Assembly (NCBI RefSeq): GCF_020131355.1
Contig: NZ_JAHLEL010000008.1
Coordinates: 124,001-188,000 of the forward strand
From: Pseudonocardia sp. ICBG1293
Lineage (GTDB): Bacteria > Actinomycetota > Actinomycetes > Mycobacteriales > Pseudonocardiaceae
Direction: 5' to 3'
Length of the DNA stretch: 64,000 nt
The translations under genes were made by a program, and so were the position numbers. Below the pieces are notes generated by a model. It ran no database searches, had not been told where the DNA came from, and was given only the letters and a program-made list of their open reading frames with translations. This document shows, piece after piece, positions 1 to 7,696 of this stretch. Positions within the stretch are counted from its first letter, which is position 1, and each line of letters opens with the position of its first letter.

Positions 1-695
1 TCGCGCTGGGCACCACCCCGCAGCAGATCGGGCTGCCGGACACACTGCGCGTCGGGGAGATCGTCCGCTTCGTCGGCGCCCACTTCCCCGACCCGGTCGG
101 GGCCGGGGAGCTGCTGGAGCGCTTCGGCCTCGACGGGCTGGAACGACGCCAGGCGGGCGGGCTGTCCGGTGGGCAGAAGCGCCGCCTCGCGCTGGCACTC
201 GCGTTCATCGGCCGGGCTCGGCTGGTGCTGCTCGACGAGCCGACGACCGGCCTGGACGTCGAGGGCCGACGCGCCTTGTGGGACACCGTGCGCGCGTTCC
301 ACGCCGGCGGCGGGACGGTCCTGCTGACCACCCACTACCTGGACGAGATCGAGTCGCTGGCGGAGCGGGTCGTCGTGCTGGCCGGCGGACGGATCCGCGC
401 CGACGGTGACGTCGACACGGTCCGCAGCGCCGTCCGGGGCGGCCGCGTCGCGTTCCGGATCGCGGCGAGGCCCGGCTCGTCGGCGGGGTGCGCCCCGGGC
501 ACCGCCGCGGTGCCGGACGACCTGCCCGGCGTGGACCGCGCCGAGGTCGACGGCGACCGCGTCGTGCTGCACACCGCCGACGCCGACGAGCTCGTCCGCG
601 CCCTGGTCCGCCACGACGTCCCGTTCACAGACCTCGCCGTGTCCCGGGCCTCGCTGGAGGACGCGTTCTTGACCCTGACCGGGGGCCCGTCGTGA
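1..695 (+). CDS. ABC transporter ATP-binding protein (5' end outside window)
   Basis: This is the C-terminal 230 or so residues of an ABC ATPase that hydrolyses ATP to drive the permease encoded just downstream. Reading frame 3 is open from the window edge, so the start codon and Walker A lie outside. Visible are the ABC signature (LSGGQKRR), Walker B with the catalytic Glu (LVLLDEPTTGLD) and the H-loop His (TTHYLDE). The last 80 residues form the small C-terminal extension common in DrrA/CcmA-type exporters of the ABC-2 class. The stop TGA overlaps the GTG of the permease, so the two are translationally coupled. The substrate cannot be told; drug or lipid export is usual for the family. Confidence 0.9.
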   Translation, partial: ALGTTPQQIGLPDTLRVGEIVRFVGAHFPDPVGAGELLERFGLDGLERRQAGGLSGGQKRRLALALAFIGRARLVLLDEPTTGLDVEGRRALWDTVRAFHAGGGTVLLTTHYLDEIESLAERVVVLAGGRIRADGDVDTVRSAVRGGRVAFRIAARPGSSAGCAPGTAAVPDDLPGVDRAEVDGDRVVLHTADADELVRALVRHDVPFTDLAVSRASLEDAFLTLTGGPS

Positions 696-1432
696 GCATC
701 GCCGCAGCGCACGCCCGCTACCTGATCCTGGAGCAGCTGCGGATCCCCGTCGCGGTGCTGTCCACCGCGCTGTTCCCGGCCCTGACCCTGTGCTTCTTCG
801 TGTTGCCGTTCGACTGGGGCGACGACCCGGCCACAGCGACCCGCGCCATCGCCCAGCTCGCACTGTTCGGCGTGCTCAGCGGGTTCCTGTTCACCTTCGG
901 CGTGGGCGTGGCCGACGACCGCGAGAAGCCGTGGGACCCGTACCTGCGGACGCTGCCGGCGCCGCCGTCGGCCCGGGTCCTCGGGCGACTCGCGGTCGGG
1001 GCGCTGTTCGCGCTGCTCGGGATGCTGCCGGTGGTCGTGCTGGGGGCACTGCTCACGCCGGCGTACGTGGAACCGGCGCGGCTGCCGTTCGCGTTCGTGA
1101 CGCTCCTGGTGGCCGGGCTGCCGTTCCTGCTCGGCGGGCTCGCGATCGGCTACTCGCTGCCGACCAAGGCCGCGCTGCCGGTGACCCAGCTGGCGTTCTT
1201 CCCGATGGCCTTCGGCGGCGGGCTGCTGCTGCCGCCGGAGCTGTTCCCCGGCTGGCTGGCCCGCGCGACCGAGGTGCTGCCCACCCGCGGGGCCCGGGAC
1301 CTGCTGCTCTGGTCGCTCGGCGGGCCGGTCCCGAGCAGCCTGGCGCTGGGCGCGTTCGCGGTGTGGACGGTCGGGCTGGCGCTGCTGGTGGGCTGGGCGT
1401 ACCGCCGCGACGAGGGGCGCCGCTTCCGATGA
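692..1432 (+). CDS. ABC-2 type permease
   Basis: 246-residue integral membrane subunit with about six hydrophobic segments, the layout of ABC-2 permeases (length typical at 240-260). The chosen GTG (692) overlaps the stop of the ATPase as GTGA, which fixes the start. Near residues 75-90 a charged cytoplasmic stretch (DDREKPWDPYLRT) matches the coupling-helix region of drug/heme-type exporters. It should form a homodimer in the cytoplasmic membrane with two copies of the ATPase. Substrate unknown. Confidence 0.88.
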   Translation: MSIAAAHARYLILEQLRIPVAVLSTALFPALTLCFFVLPFDWGDDPATATRAIAQLALFGVLSGFLFTFGVGVADDREKPWDPYLRTLPAPPSARVLGRLAVGALFALLGMLPVVVLGALLTPAYVEPARLPFAFVTLLVAGLPFLLGGLAIGYSLPTKAALPVTQLAFFPMAFGGGLLLPPELFPGWLARATEVLPTRGARDLLLWSLGGPVPSSLALGAFAVWTVGLALLVGWAYRRDEGRRFR

Positions 1433-1441
1433 GCCCGGCGC

Positions 1442-2032
1442 TCAGAAGTGGCGGCCGGCGAAGGTGTAGCGGGTCCGCACCGACACCGACCCCGCTGCCG
1501 TGCGGCCGTACACCCGGAAGTGCGGACGGCCGTGGACCGCGCGGCTGGGCAGCTTCGAGCGGACCGAGCCGTACTGGGAGACGAGGCCGTCGACGTCGGC
1601 GGTGGCGTTCTCCGGGACGAGCAGCCGGGCCGAGCCGGCGCCGAGCTCCAGCTCGATCTCGACGACGGGCAGGGGCAGCCGCGCGTCGCAGAAGTCCAGC
1701 AGCACCGCACCGAGGGAGGTCTGCACCCGCAGCCGGGCCGGGACCACCCAGTCGCCACGGCGCTTGACCCCGCCGACGCCACCGCGCAGCACCGTCGGCG
1801 GACCGACGGGGGTGGCGAGGACGTCCGCGGACAGGTTCAGCGGGTCACCGGGCAGGTCGGACAGCACCGGCACGAGGTCGGAGCCGAACCGGGCTCCGTA
1901 GACGACCGACAGCCGCTCCTGCAGCTCGTCGACCGAGATGCGGCCCTCGGCCATCGCGCGGTTGAGCCGCTCCGCGACGCGTTCGCGGTCGGCGTCGGAG
2001 ATCCTGATCTCGTGGCTCCCCGGACCGGTCAC
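1442..2032 (-). CDS. DUF1707 (SHOCT-like) domain protein
   Basis: 196-residue protein. Residues 8-60 (RISDADRERVAERLNRAMAE, then GRISVDELQERL) are a DUF1707 domain, a short helical module frequent in actinobacterial envelope-associated proteins. The C-terminal half is beta-rich with no membrane segments, like the C-terminal beta domain that often follows DUF1707. Function is unknown. The GTG start at 2032 lies 6 nt behind a TAGGCT box with no Shine-Dalgarno, consistent with a leaderless mRNA. It is convergent with the ABC permease, 9 bp away. Confidence 0.8.
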   Translation of the reverse strand: MTGPGSHEIRISDADRERVAERLNRAMAEGRISVDELQERLSVVYGARFGSDLVPVLSDLPGDPLNLSADVLATPVGPPTVLRGGVGGVKRRGDWVVPARLRVQTSLGAVLLDFCDARLPLPVVEIELELGAGSARLLVPENATADVDGLVSQYGSVRSKLPSRAVHGRPHFRVYGRTAAGSVSVRTRYTFAGRHF

Positions 2033-2038
2033 CCGTCC

Positions 2039-2044
2039 AGCCTA
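2039..2044 (-). promoter_or_regulatory. -10 box for leaderless DUF1707 gene
   Basis: On the minus strand TAGGCT is followed by GGACGG and then the GTG start at 2032. A TANNNT box 6-7 nt before the start codon is the usual arrangement of leaderless actinobacterial transcripts. No convincing -35 was seen. Confidence 0.5.
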
Positions 2045-2050
2045 GATCGG

Positions 2051-3847
2051 TCAGCCGACCGGGGCCGTGCCGGGCAATCGGAACAGCCAGACCCCGCCGT
2101 CGAACCGGCCGGGGTCGCCGGTGACGCGCCGGGTCCAGGCCAGCGCACGGGCCTCGTCGCCGCCGGCGTACCCGGGGACGACGGCGACCGCGGTGATCCT
2201 CAGCTCGCGCAGCTCGCGGTGGGCGGCGGCGGTGTAGTCGTCGCTGGGGTCGTTCTTGCCGTCGGCGACCCACTGCGCGCCGATCTGGTAGCGGTTCCAC
2301 CGGGACTGGATCGCGACGTCGTCCTCGGGGTCGGAGGCGATGAAGTAGCCGCCCCGGATCCGGAAAGCCGGGCCGGAGGCGGTCTGCCAGCGCAGGCCCT
2401 GCGCGCCGTCGTCCCAGGCGGCGGTGATCCGCGGGTAGATCTCGACCACGTCGGACGGTCCCAGCGGCGCCGCGCCGGCGGCGAAGAACTCCGGCACCGG
2501 GGCCGGCCGGACCTCCTGGGCGTCGGCCGGCAGCCAGGACACGACCGCCAGCCCGGTCAGCGCGACGGCGCCGACGGCGGACGCCGGGGTGCCGAGCGGC
2601 ATCCGGTCCACCCAGAGCGCGACCACGACGGCGACGCAGAGCGCCGTCACCACCTGGATGCGGACCGGCTCGACCTCCGACAGCAGCGGGACCTCGGCGA
2701 ACCCGAGCCAGGGCAGCAGGATCTCCGTGTACTCGCCCAGCAGCACCACGCTCGTGCCGAGCGAGGCGACCCAGGACAGGAGCCCCACCGCGGCGACGAC
2801 CCGCAGCGTGGTCGACCGGACGACCAGCACGGCGACGACGACCAGCGCCAGCACGGCGAGCCCGACGTAACCACCCTGCTCGCCGATGTGGCCGCCGAGC
2901 TCGGTGTCGACGCCGTCGGGCGTCGCCCGGACGGCGGTCAGCCGGGTCGGGACCAGCAGGTTCGCCAGATCCGCCCCGGTGGCGTGCACGTTGCGGATCG
3001 CGCCGCGCGGCCGGCTCGGCCCGGCCAGCACCAGGTACAGCGGGTAGGCGCCCAGCACCACGAACACCCCGACGCAGGCGAGACCGGCCCGGACCAGCCC
3101 GGGCAGGTGCGCGCGGACCCGGCGCGGGAAGCGCAGCGCGAGCAGCACCGCGGTGACGACCAGGAAGATCACACCGATCGCGAGGGTCTGGGTGTAGAGG
3201 ACGAGCTGCCCGACCAGCGCGAGCCCGGTCAGCGCCCCCACCCGCCACGGCCGGCGCAGCGGCCCGCGCGCGAACAGATGGTGCGCGAGGAGCAGGAGCA
3301 GCGGCGGCAGCACCGACCACGTGAGGTTCAGGTGCCCGGCGATCGCGTGCGCGAGGTGGAACGGGGAGAACGCGTACAGCGCACCGGCGATCCCGCGGGC
3401 GGCCCAGCCGCGGCCGGTCCGGCCCACGTACGGGCCGAGCGCGGCGACCAGGACCAGGCCGGAGACGACCGGACCGAGGACCAGGCCGACGTTGAACGCC
3501 GTCACCGATCCCGCGACCAGGGTCACCGGGGCGAGCGCGAGCGCCAGCAGCGGCACCGCGGTGTTCCACAGCGCGTTCAGCCCGTACGGCCAGTGCATCC
3601 AGTCGGTGACCAGCGGGTTCTCCCCGTGCGCCACGGCGTGCGGGAACCAGTGGATCCACCACGCGAACATGTCGGCGTCGGCGGTGACGTGCCCGATCAG
3701 CAGACCGCCCGGGTCGGCGAGCACCCGGCGCTGCAGCCACAGCGAGACCAGCAGGTAGCCGAGCGCGAGCAGCACGTACGGCACCGCCGTCGCACCCCGG
3801 CGCCGCGCCGGTGGCAGCGGGAGGCGGGCCTGCCGCTCGTCGAGCAC
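2051..3847 (-). CDS. Multi-pass membrane protein, GT-C glycosyltransferase-like
   Basis: 598-residue polytopic membrane protein with 10 or more hydrophobic helices and an acidic residue pair in the first extracytoplasmic loop ([15 protein letters not shown]), the general layout of GT-C enzymes that use polyprenyl-phosphate sugars. The soluble C-terminal 120 residues probably face the outside. The reading frame is open further upstream to 4048, but that would overlap dprE1; GTG 3847 ([10 protein letters not shown]) is chosen because hydrophobicity begins soon after and it leaves a 52-bp divergent promoter region. Placement back-to-back with dprE1 suggests a wall-polysaccharide role, perhaps using decaprenyl-phospho-arabinose, but that is inference. 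Confidence 0.65.
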   Translation of the reverse strand: MLDERQARLPLPPARRRGATAVPYVLLALGYLLVSLWLQRRVLADPGGLLIGHVTADADMFAWWIHWFPHAVAHGENPLVTDWMHWPYGLNALWNTAVPLLALALAPVTLVAGSVTAFNVGLVLGPVVSGLVLVAALGPYVGRTGRGWAARGIAGALYAFSPFHLAHAIAGHLNLTWSVLPPLLLLLAHHLFARGPLRRPWRVGALTGLALVGQLVLYTQTLAIGVIFLVVTAVLLALRFPRRVRAHLPGLVRAGLACVGVFVVLGAYPLYLVLAGPSRPRGAIRNVHATGADLANLLVPTRLTAVRATPDGVDTELGGHIGEQGGYVGLAVLALVVVAVLVVRSTTLRVVAAVGLLSWVASLGTSVVLLGEYTEILLPWLGFAEVPLLSEVEPVRIQVVTALCVAVVVALWVDRMPLGTPASAVGAVALTGLAVVSWLPADAQEVRPAPVPEFFAAGAAPLGPSDVVEIYPRITAAWDDGAQGLRWQTASGPAFRIRGGYFIASDPEDDVAIQSRWNRYQIGAQWVADGKNDPSDDYTAAAHRELRELRITAVAVVPGYAGGDEARALAWTRRVTGDPGRFDGGVWLFRLPGTAPVG

Positions 3848-3886
3848 CCGCCCAGGGTCGCACCCGTCGCCGTCGGTGCCCCTCGC

Positions 3887-3892
3887 TACCCT
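3887..3892 (+). promoter_or_regulatory. -10 box for leaderless dprE1
   Basis: TACCCT ends 7 nt before the ATG of dprE1, with no ribosome binding site between them. This fits a leaderless transcript and supports ATG 3900 over the in-frame upstream codon at 3876. Confidence 0.55.
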
Positions 3893-3899
3893 GGCGACG

Positions 3900-5306
3900 A
3901 TGACGGACACGACCGTTCCCAGCAGCACCAGGACCGACGCCCCGGCGCGGCGGACCGCGTCCCTGCACGGCTGGGGACGGACCGCACCGACGACCGCCCA
4001 GCTCGTCACCCCGCGCGACGCCGAGGACGTGGCCGAGGCCGTCCGCACGGCGGGCGAGCGCGGCGTGATCGCCCGCGGGCTCGGCCGGTCCTACGGCGAC
4101 CCGGCGCAGAACGCGGGCGGTGTCGTCCTCGACATGCCTGGTCTGAGCCGGATCCACGCCATCGACCCGGACTCCGGCGTCGCGGACGTGGACGCGGGCG
4201 TCAGCCTGGACCAGCTCATGCGCGCCGCGCTGCCGCTCGGGCTGTGGGTCCCGGTGCTGCCGGGCACCCGCCAGGTCACCATCGGCGGCGCGATCGGCGC
4301 CGACGTGCACGGCAAGAACCACCACACCAAGGGCAGCTTCGGCAACCACGTCGAGTGGCTGCAGCTGGTGACCGCGGACGGCTCGGTCCGCGAGCTGACC
4401 CCGTCCGGACCGGACTCCGCGCTGTTCTGGGCGACCGTCGGCGGGATGGGCCTGACCGGCGTCATCGTGCGGGCGAAGGTCCGCCTGCACCGGACCGAGT
4501 CGGCGTACTTCGTGGTCGACACCGACCGCACCGACGACCTCGACGGTCTGCTGGAGCTGCTCACCGACGGCTCCGACGACACCTACGGCTACTCCGCCGC
4601 CTGGTTCGACACCACCGCGACCGGGGCCCGGATGGGCCGCTCGGTGCTGACCCGTGGCTCGCTCGCGACCGTCGACCAGCTCCCCGCGAAGCTGCGGTCC
4701 GAGCCGCTGAAGTTCGCCGCGCCGCAGCTGCTGACCTTCCCCGACGTCTTCCCGAACGGGCTGGCCAACAAGCTGTCGCTGACCGCGTTCTCCGAGCTGT
4801 GGTTCCGTAAGGCCCCGAAGCGCCAGCGCGGCTCGGTGCAGAACATCACCGCCTTCTACCAGGTGCTCGACGTGTTCGGGGACTGGAACCGGGTCTACGG
4901 CTCGAAGGGCTTCCTGCAGTACCAGTTCGTCGTCCCGATGGGGGCGGAGACCGAGCTGCGCCGCATCCTCGAGAAGATCGCGGCGTCGCCGCACAAGTCC
5001 GGGCTGAACGTGTTCAAGCGCTTCGGCGCGGGCAACGACGCACCGCTGTCGTTCCCGACCAAGGGCTGGACGATCACCGTCGACTTCCCGATCGCGAACG
5101 GGCTGTCCCGGTTCTGCACGGAGCTCGACGAGATGGTGCTGGCCGCAGGCGGGCGGCTGTACCTGGCGAAGGAGTCGCGCACGTCGCCGGAGGCCTTCGC
5201 CGCCGGCTACCCGCGGTTCGCCGAGTGGAAGGCGATCCGCGACGGTGTCGACCCGGCCGGCGTCTTCGCCTCCGACATGTCCCGCCGCCTCGCACTGACC
5301 CTCTGA
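3900..5306 (+). CDS. dprE1: Decaprenylphosphoryl-beta-D-ribose 2'-oxidase DprE1
   Basis: FAD enzyme that oxidises decaprenyl-phospho-ribose to the 2-keto intermediate, the first half of the DprE1/DprE2 epimerisation giving decaprenyl-phospho-arabinose, the sole arabinose donor for arabinogalactan. The 468 residues compare with 461 in M. tuberculosis. The N-terminal FAD-binding (VAO/PCMH-type) domain carries RGLGRSYGD and [10 protein letters not shown], including the His/Lys near the flavin; the C-terminal substrate domain keeps LYLAKESR, the region of Lys418. At the position of Cys387, the covalent target of benzothiazinones, this protein has Thr393 (WTITVDFP). dprE2 follows 20 bp downstream. 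Confidence 0.95.
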   Translation: MTDTTVPSSTRTDAPARRTASLHGWGRTAPTTAQLVTPRDAEDVAEAVRTAGERGVIARGLGRSYGDPAQNAGGVVLDMPGLSRIHAIDPDSGVADVDAGVSLDQLMRAALPLGLWVPVLPGTRQVTIGGAIGADVHGKNHHTKGSFGNHVEWLQLVTADGSVRELTPSGPDSALFWATVGGMGLTGVIVRAKVRLHRTESAYFVVDTDRTDDLDGLLELLTDGSDDTYGYSAAWFDTTATGARMGRSVLTRGSLATVDQLPAKLRSEPLKFAAPQLLTFPDVFPNGLANKLSLTAFSELWFRKAPKRQRGSVQNITAFYQVLDVFGDWNRVYGSKGFLQYQFVVPMGAETELRRILEKIAASPHKSGLNVFKRFGAGNDAPLSFPTKGWTITVDFPIANGLSRFCTELDEMVLAAGGRLYLAKESRTSPEAFAAGYPRFAEWKAIRDGVDPAGVFASDMSRRLALTL

Positions 5307-5326
5307 CGTCCGGAGCCAGCACCATC

Positions 5327-6082
5327 ATGATCGACGCAGTCGGCAACCCGCAGAGCATCCTGCTCCTCGGCGGCACCTCCGAGATCGGCCTGGCCACCGT
5401 GCGCGCGTTCGCCGCGGACCGCCCGTTGCGGGTCGTGCTCGCGGCCCGCCCCGGCCCCCGGCTCGACGCCGCCCGCGCCGAGCTCGAGGCACTCGGGTGC
5501 GGCGTGGAGACCGTCGAGTTCGACGCCACGCGCATCGAGACCCACCCCGAGGTCGTGAAGAAGGCCTTCGCCGGCGGGGACATCGACGTCGCCGTCGTGG
5601 CGTTCGGGCTGCTCGGCGACAACGAGAAGGCCTGGACCGACGTCGGCCACGCCGTCGAGCTCGCGCAGGTCAACTACACTGCGACCGTCTCCACCGGGGT
5701 CGCGCTGGCCGAGCGCTTCCGCGAGCAGGGCCACGGCGCGCTCGTCGCGATCTCCTCGGTCGCCGGGGAGCGGGCCCGCCGCTCGAACTTCGTCTACGGC
5801 TCCACCAAGGCCGGGATGGACGCGTTCTACACCGGGCTCACCGAGGCGCTGCGCGAGTTCGGCGTGACGGTCACGATCGTCCGGCCCGGCTTCGTGCACT
5901 CGAAGATGACCGAGGGGCTCGACGCCGCACCGCTCGCCACGACACCGCAGGCCGTCGCCGACGTGATCGTCGACGCGGTGCGGACGGGCAAGGAGCTGGT
6001 CTGGGCACCGGCGCCGATGCGCTTCGTGATGAGCGCCCTGCGCCACGTGCCCCGGCCGCTGTTCCGCAGGCTCCCGATCTGA
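5327..6082 (+). CDS. dprE2: Decaprenylphosphoryl-2-keto-ribose reductase DprE2
   Basis: 251-residue short-chain dehydrogenase that reduces the 2-keto product of DprE1 with NADH to decaprenyl-phospho-arabinose. The N-terminal Rossmann glycine motif (LLGGTSEIG) and the catalytic Ser (AISSVAGE) and Tyr-x3-Lys (YGSTKAG) are present, and length matches the family (about 254). The frame is open to 5225, but ATG 5327 is preferred because it removes overlap with dprE1 and places the nucleotide-binding strand about 10 residues in. Co-transcribed with dprE1, with which it works as a pair. Confidence 0.93.
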   Translation: MIDAVGNPQSILLLGGTSEIGLATVRAFAADRPLRVVLAARPGPRLDAARAELEALGCGVETVEFDATRIETHPEVVKKAFAGGDIDVAVVAFGLLGDNEKAWTDVGHAVELAQVNYTATVSTGVALAERFREQGHGALVAISSVAGERARRSNFVYGSTKAGMDAFYTGLTEALREFGVTVTIVRPGFVHSKMTEGLDAAPLATTPQAVADVIVDAVRTGKELVWAPAPMRFVMSALRHVPRPLFRRLPI

Positions 6083-6095
6083 TCCGCGAGGCGGC

Positions 6096-6746
6096 CTACC
6101 AGCCGTCGACGTGTAGGACGGTGTCGAGCGGCTGGCGCTTCGCGGGCCTGAACGTGTCACCGGTGTAGTACGCGACCGGCAGCAGGACGCCCTGCAGCAC
6201 GTCGTCCGGGATGCCCAGGAGCCCGGCGATCTCCTTCTCGTACTGCAGGTGCAGGGTCGTCCAGGCGCTGCCCAGGCCGCGGGCGCGCAGGGCGAGCTGC
6301 AGGCTCCACGCCGCCGGCAGCAGCGAGCCCCACATCCCGGCCTGGTTCGCGGCCGGCAGCTCGGCCTTCGCGTTCATCGCGGCGATGATCAGCACCGGGA
6401 CCTCGCCCATCCGGTCCGCGAGGTACTGCGCGCTGTCGGCCACCCGGAGCTGGGTGGCGTCGCGGTCGGCGTCACCGCTGGAGCGGGTGGTCGGGTACTG
6501 CGAGGAGTTCCGGTAGGCGGTGAACGCCGTGCGGTAGTACTCGCCGACCGCCCTGCGCTTCTCGGGGTCGGTGAGCACCAGCCAGTGCCAGCCCTGCTGG
6601 TTGGAGCCGCTGGGGGCCTGCAGCGCGACCTCCAGGCTGTCCCGGACCACCTCCAGCGGGACGGGGCGCTCCAGGTCCAGGCGCCTGCGGACCGATCGGG
6701 TGGTGGTGAGCAGCTCGTCGGGCCCGAGGGGCAGCACATCGCTCAT
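6096..6746 (-). CDS. Nitroreductase family protein
   Basis: 216-residue FMN-dependent oxidoreductase of the nitroreductase superfamily, expected to be a cytoplasmic homodimer using NAD(P)H. It begins with the typical TTRSVRRRLD segment (phosphate-binding Arg residues) and has SGSNQQGWHW around residue 50 and AWSLQLALRARGLGSAW, both hallmarks of the fold. An in-frame GTG at 6755 is an alternative start; ATG 6746 is used. The methyltransferase-like gene ends 10 bp upstream, so the two are probably co-transcribed. Natural substrate unknown. Confidence 0.85.
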   Translation of the reverse strand: MSDVLPLGPDELLTTTRSVRRRLDLERPVPLEVVRDSLEVALQAPSGSNQQGWHWLVLTDPEKRRAVGEYYRTAFTAYRNSSQYPTTRSSGDADRDATQLRVADSAQYLADRMGEVPVLIIAAMNAKAELPAANQAGMWGSLLPAAWSLQLALRARGLGSAWTTLHLQYEKEIAGLLGIPDDVLQGVLLPVAYYTGDTFRPAKRQPLDTVLHVDGW

Positions 6747-6756
6747 GCCCCGCACG

Positions 6757-7449
6757 CTACGGTGCCGGCGGCCTCCTCGCGATGATCACCGCGCGCTCCC
6801 CCGATCCGGCCTCGCAGGTGAGCCGCCCCGCGGACCGTTGCGCGCGGGTCGCGGCCAGCCGCGGGTCGGCCCAGGTGGGGATGCCGCCGTAGGGGCCGCG
6901 GGTCAGCCCGTCGGAGCCCTCGCGGACGATCTCGAACCCGGCGGCGACGAGGATCTCCCGGATCCGCAGGTGCCCGCGCGGGACCCGGGGCGGCACCCAG
7001 CGGGCGCCGGCGAGCTCGCGGCCCCGGCCCTCGGCGTCCGCGGCGACGACGAGCGCGTACCCGCCCGGTTCGAGCGCCCGGAACCAGCCGTCCGGGCCGA
7101 GGTCGCCGGCCGGCCTGACGCCCGGGAGCCGGTCGAGCACCTCCACCGCGGTCAGGGACGCGACCGGGCCCGGCAGGGCGTCGATGCTCAGGTGCACCGG
7201 GCACCCCGGCGCGCCCAGGCGCATCGCCTCGGCCTCGGCCTCGGCCTCGGAGCCGGCCAGCCCCGAGACGGGGCCGAGCCGGGCCAGGCCGGCGAGCAGG
7301 GCCCCACCGGCGCCCGCGACGTCCAGGTAGGGGCCGCCCCCCAGGTGGTGGCGGGCCAGGCGCAGGTACCACTGCAGCGCGGCCCGCTCCGGCGGGACGG
7401 CACCGGCGGGCTCGGGAAGGTCGGCGAGGGGCGGGGTCGTGGGGATCAT
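6757..7449 (-). CDS. SAM-dependent methyltransferase-like protein
   Basis: 230-residue protein with a class I methyltransferase-like core. The motif I region reads YLDVAGAGGALLAGLA and is followed by an acidic stretch and a post-I strand (VEVLDRLPG). Motif I is degenerate (VAGAGG rather than DxGxGxG), so activity is uncertain. A four-copy 6-bp repeat (7226-7249) encodes an Ala-Glu run. First gene of a probable two-gene unit with the nitroreductase. Confidence 0.65.
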   Translation of the reverse strand: MIPTTPPLADLPEPAGAVPPERAALQWYLRLARHHLGGGPYLDVAGAGGALLAGLARLGPVSGLAGSEAEAEAEAMRLGAPGCPVHLSIDALPGPVASLTAVEVLDRLPGVRPAGDLGPDGWFRALEPGGYALVVAADAEGRGRELAGARWVPPRVPRGHLRIREILVAAGFEIVREGSDGLTRGPYGGIPTWADPRLAATRAQRSAGRLTCEAGSGERAVIIARRPPAP

Positions 7450-7634
7450 CGGTCCATCACGTCGGTGGGCGGGGCCCGTCCTGGGTCGCGACGGGCGGTC
7501 CCCCCATTGTCACCGACGCGGTGCCCGCCCCCCGCGGGCACCGGCGTCGCGGCCGGCCGCGACGCGGTCCGTCGGTCTCCGCGCCCTCCCCCGCGGCGGC
7601 AACCCGCCGATGACGGCGGCCGGCGGGGACGACC

Positions 7635-7668
7635 GTGCCCCCGGACCACGGTCGTGGTCCGGGGGCAC
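7635..7668 (-). terminator. Strong hairpin, likely terminator of the acyltransferase gene
   Basis: A perfect 15-bp inverted repeat (GTGCCCCCGGACCAC and its complement) closes a 4-nt loop 29 bp past the stop of the acyltransferase gene. There is no U-tract, as is common in high-GC actinobacteria. The rest of the 247-bp interval 7450-7696 shows nothing else I can name. Confidence 0.6.
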
Positions 7669-7696
7669 GCCCGGTTCCCCGCTCCCCAGCGGTGTC

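Noticed and set aside
1448..4994. Very long antisense reading frames over the DUF1707, membrane-protein and dprE1 genes
   Set aside because: They are rich in Arg, Gly, Pro and Ala, have no recognisable domain, and are frame shadows expected at this GC content. The genes read in the other frames have clear motifs.
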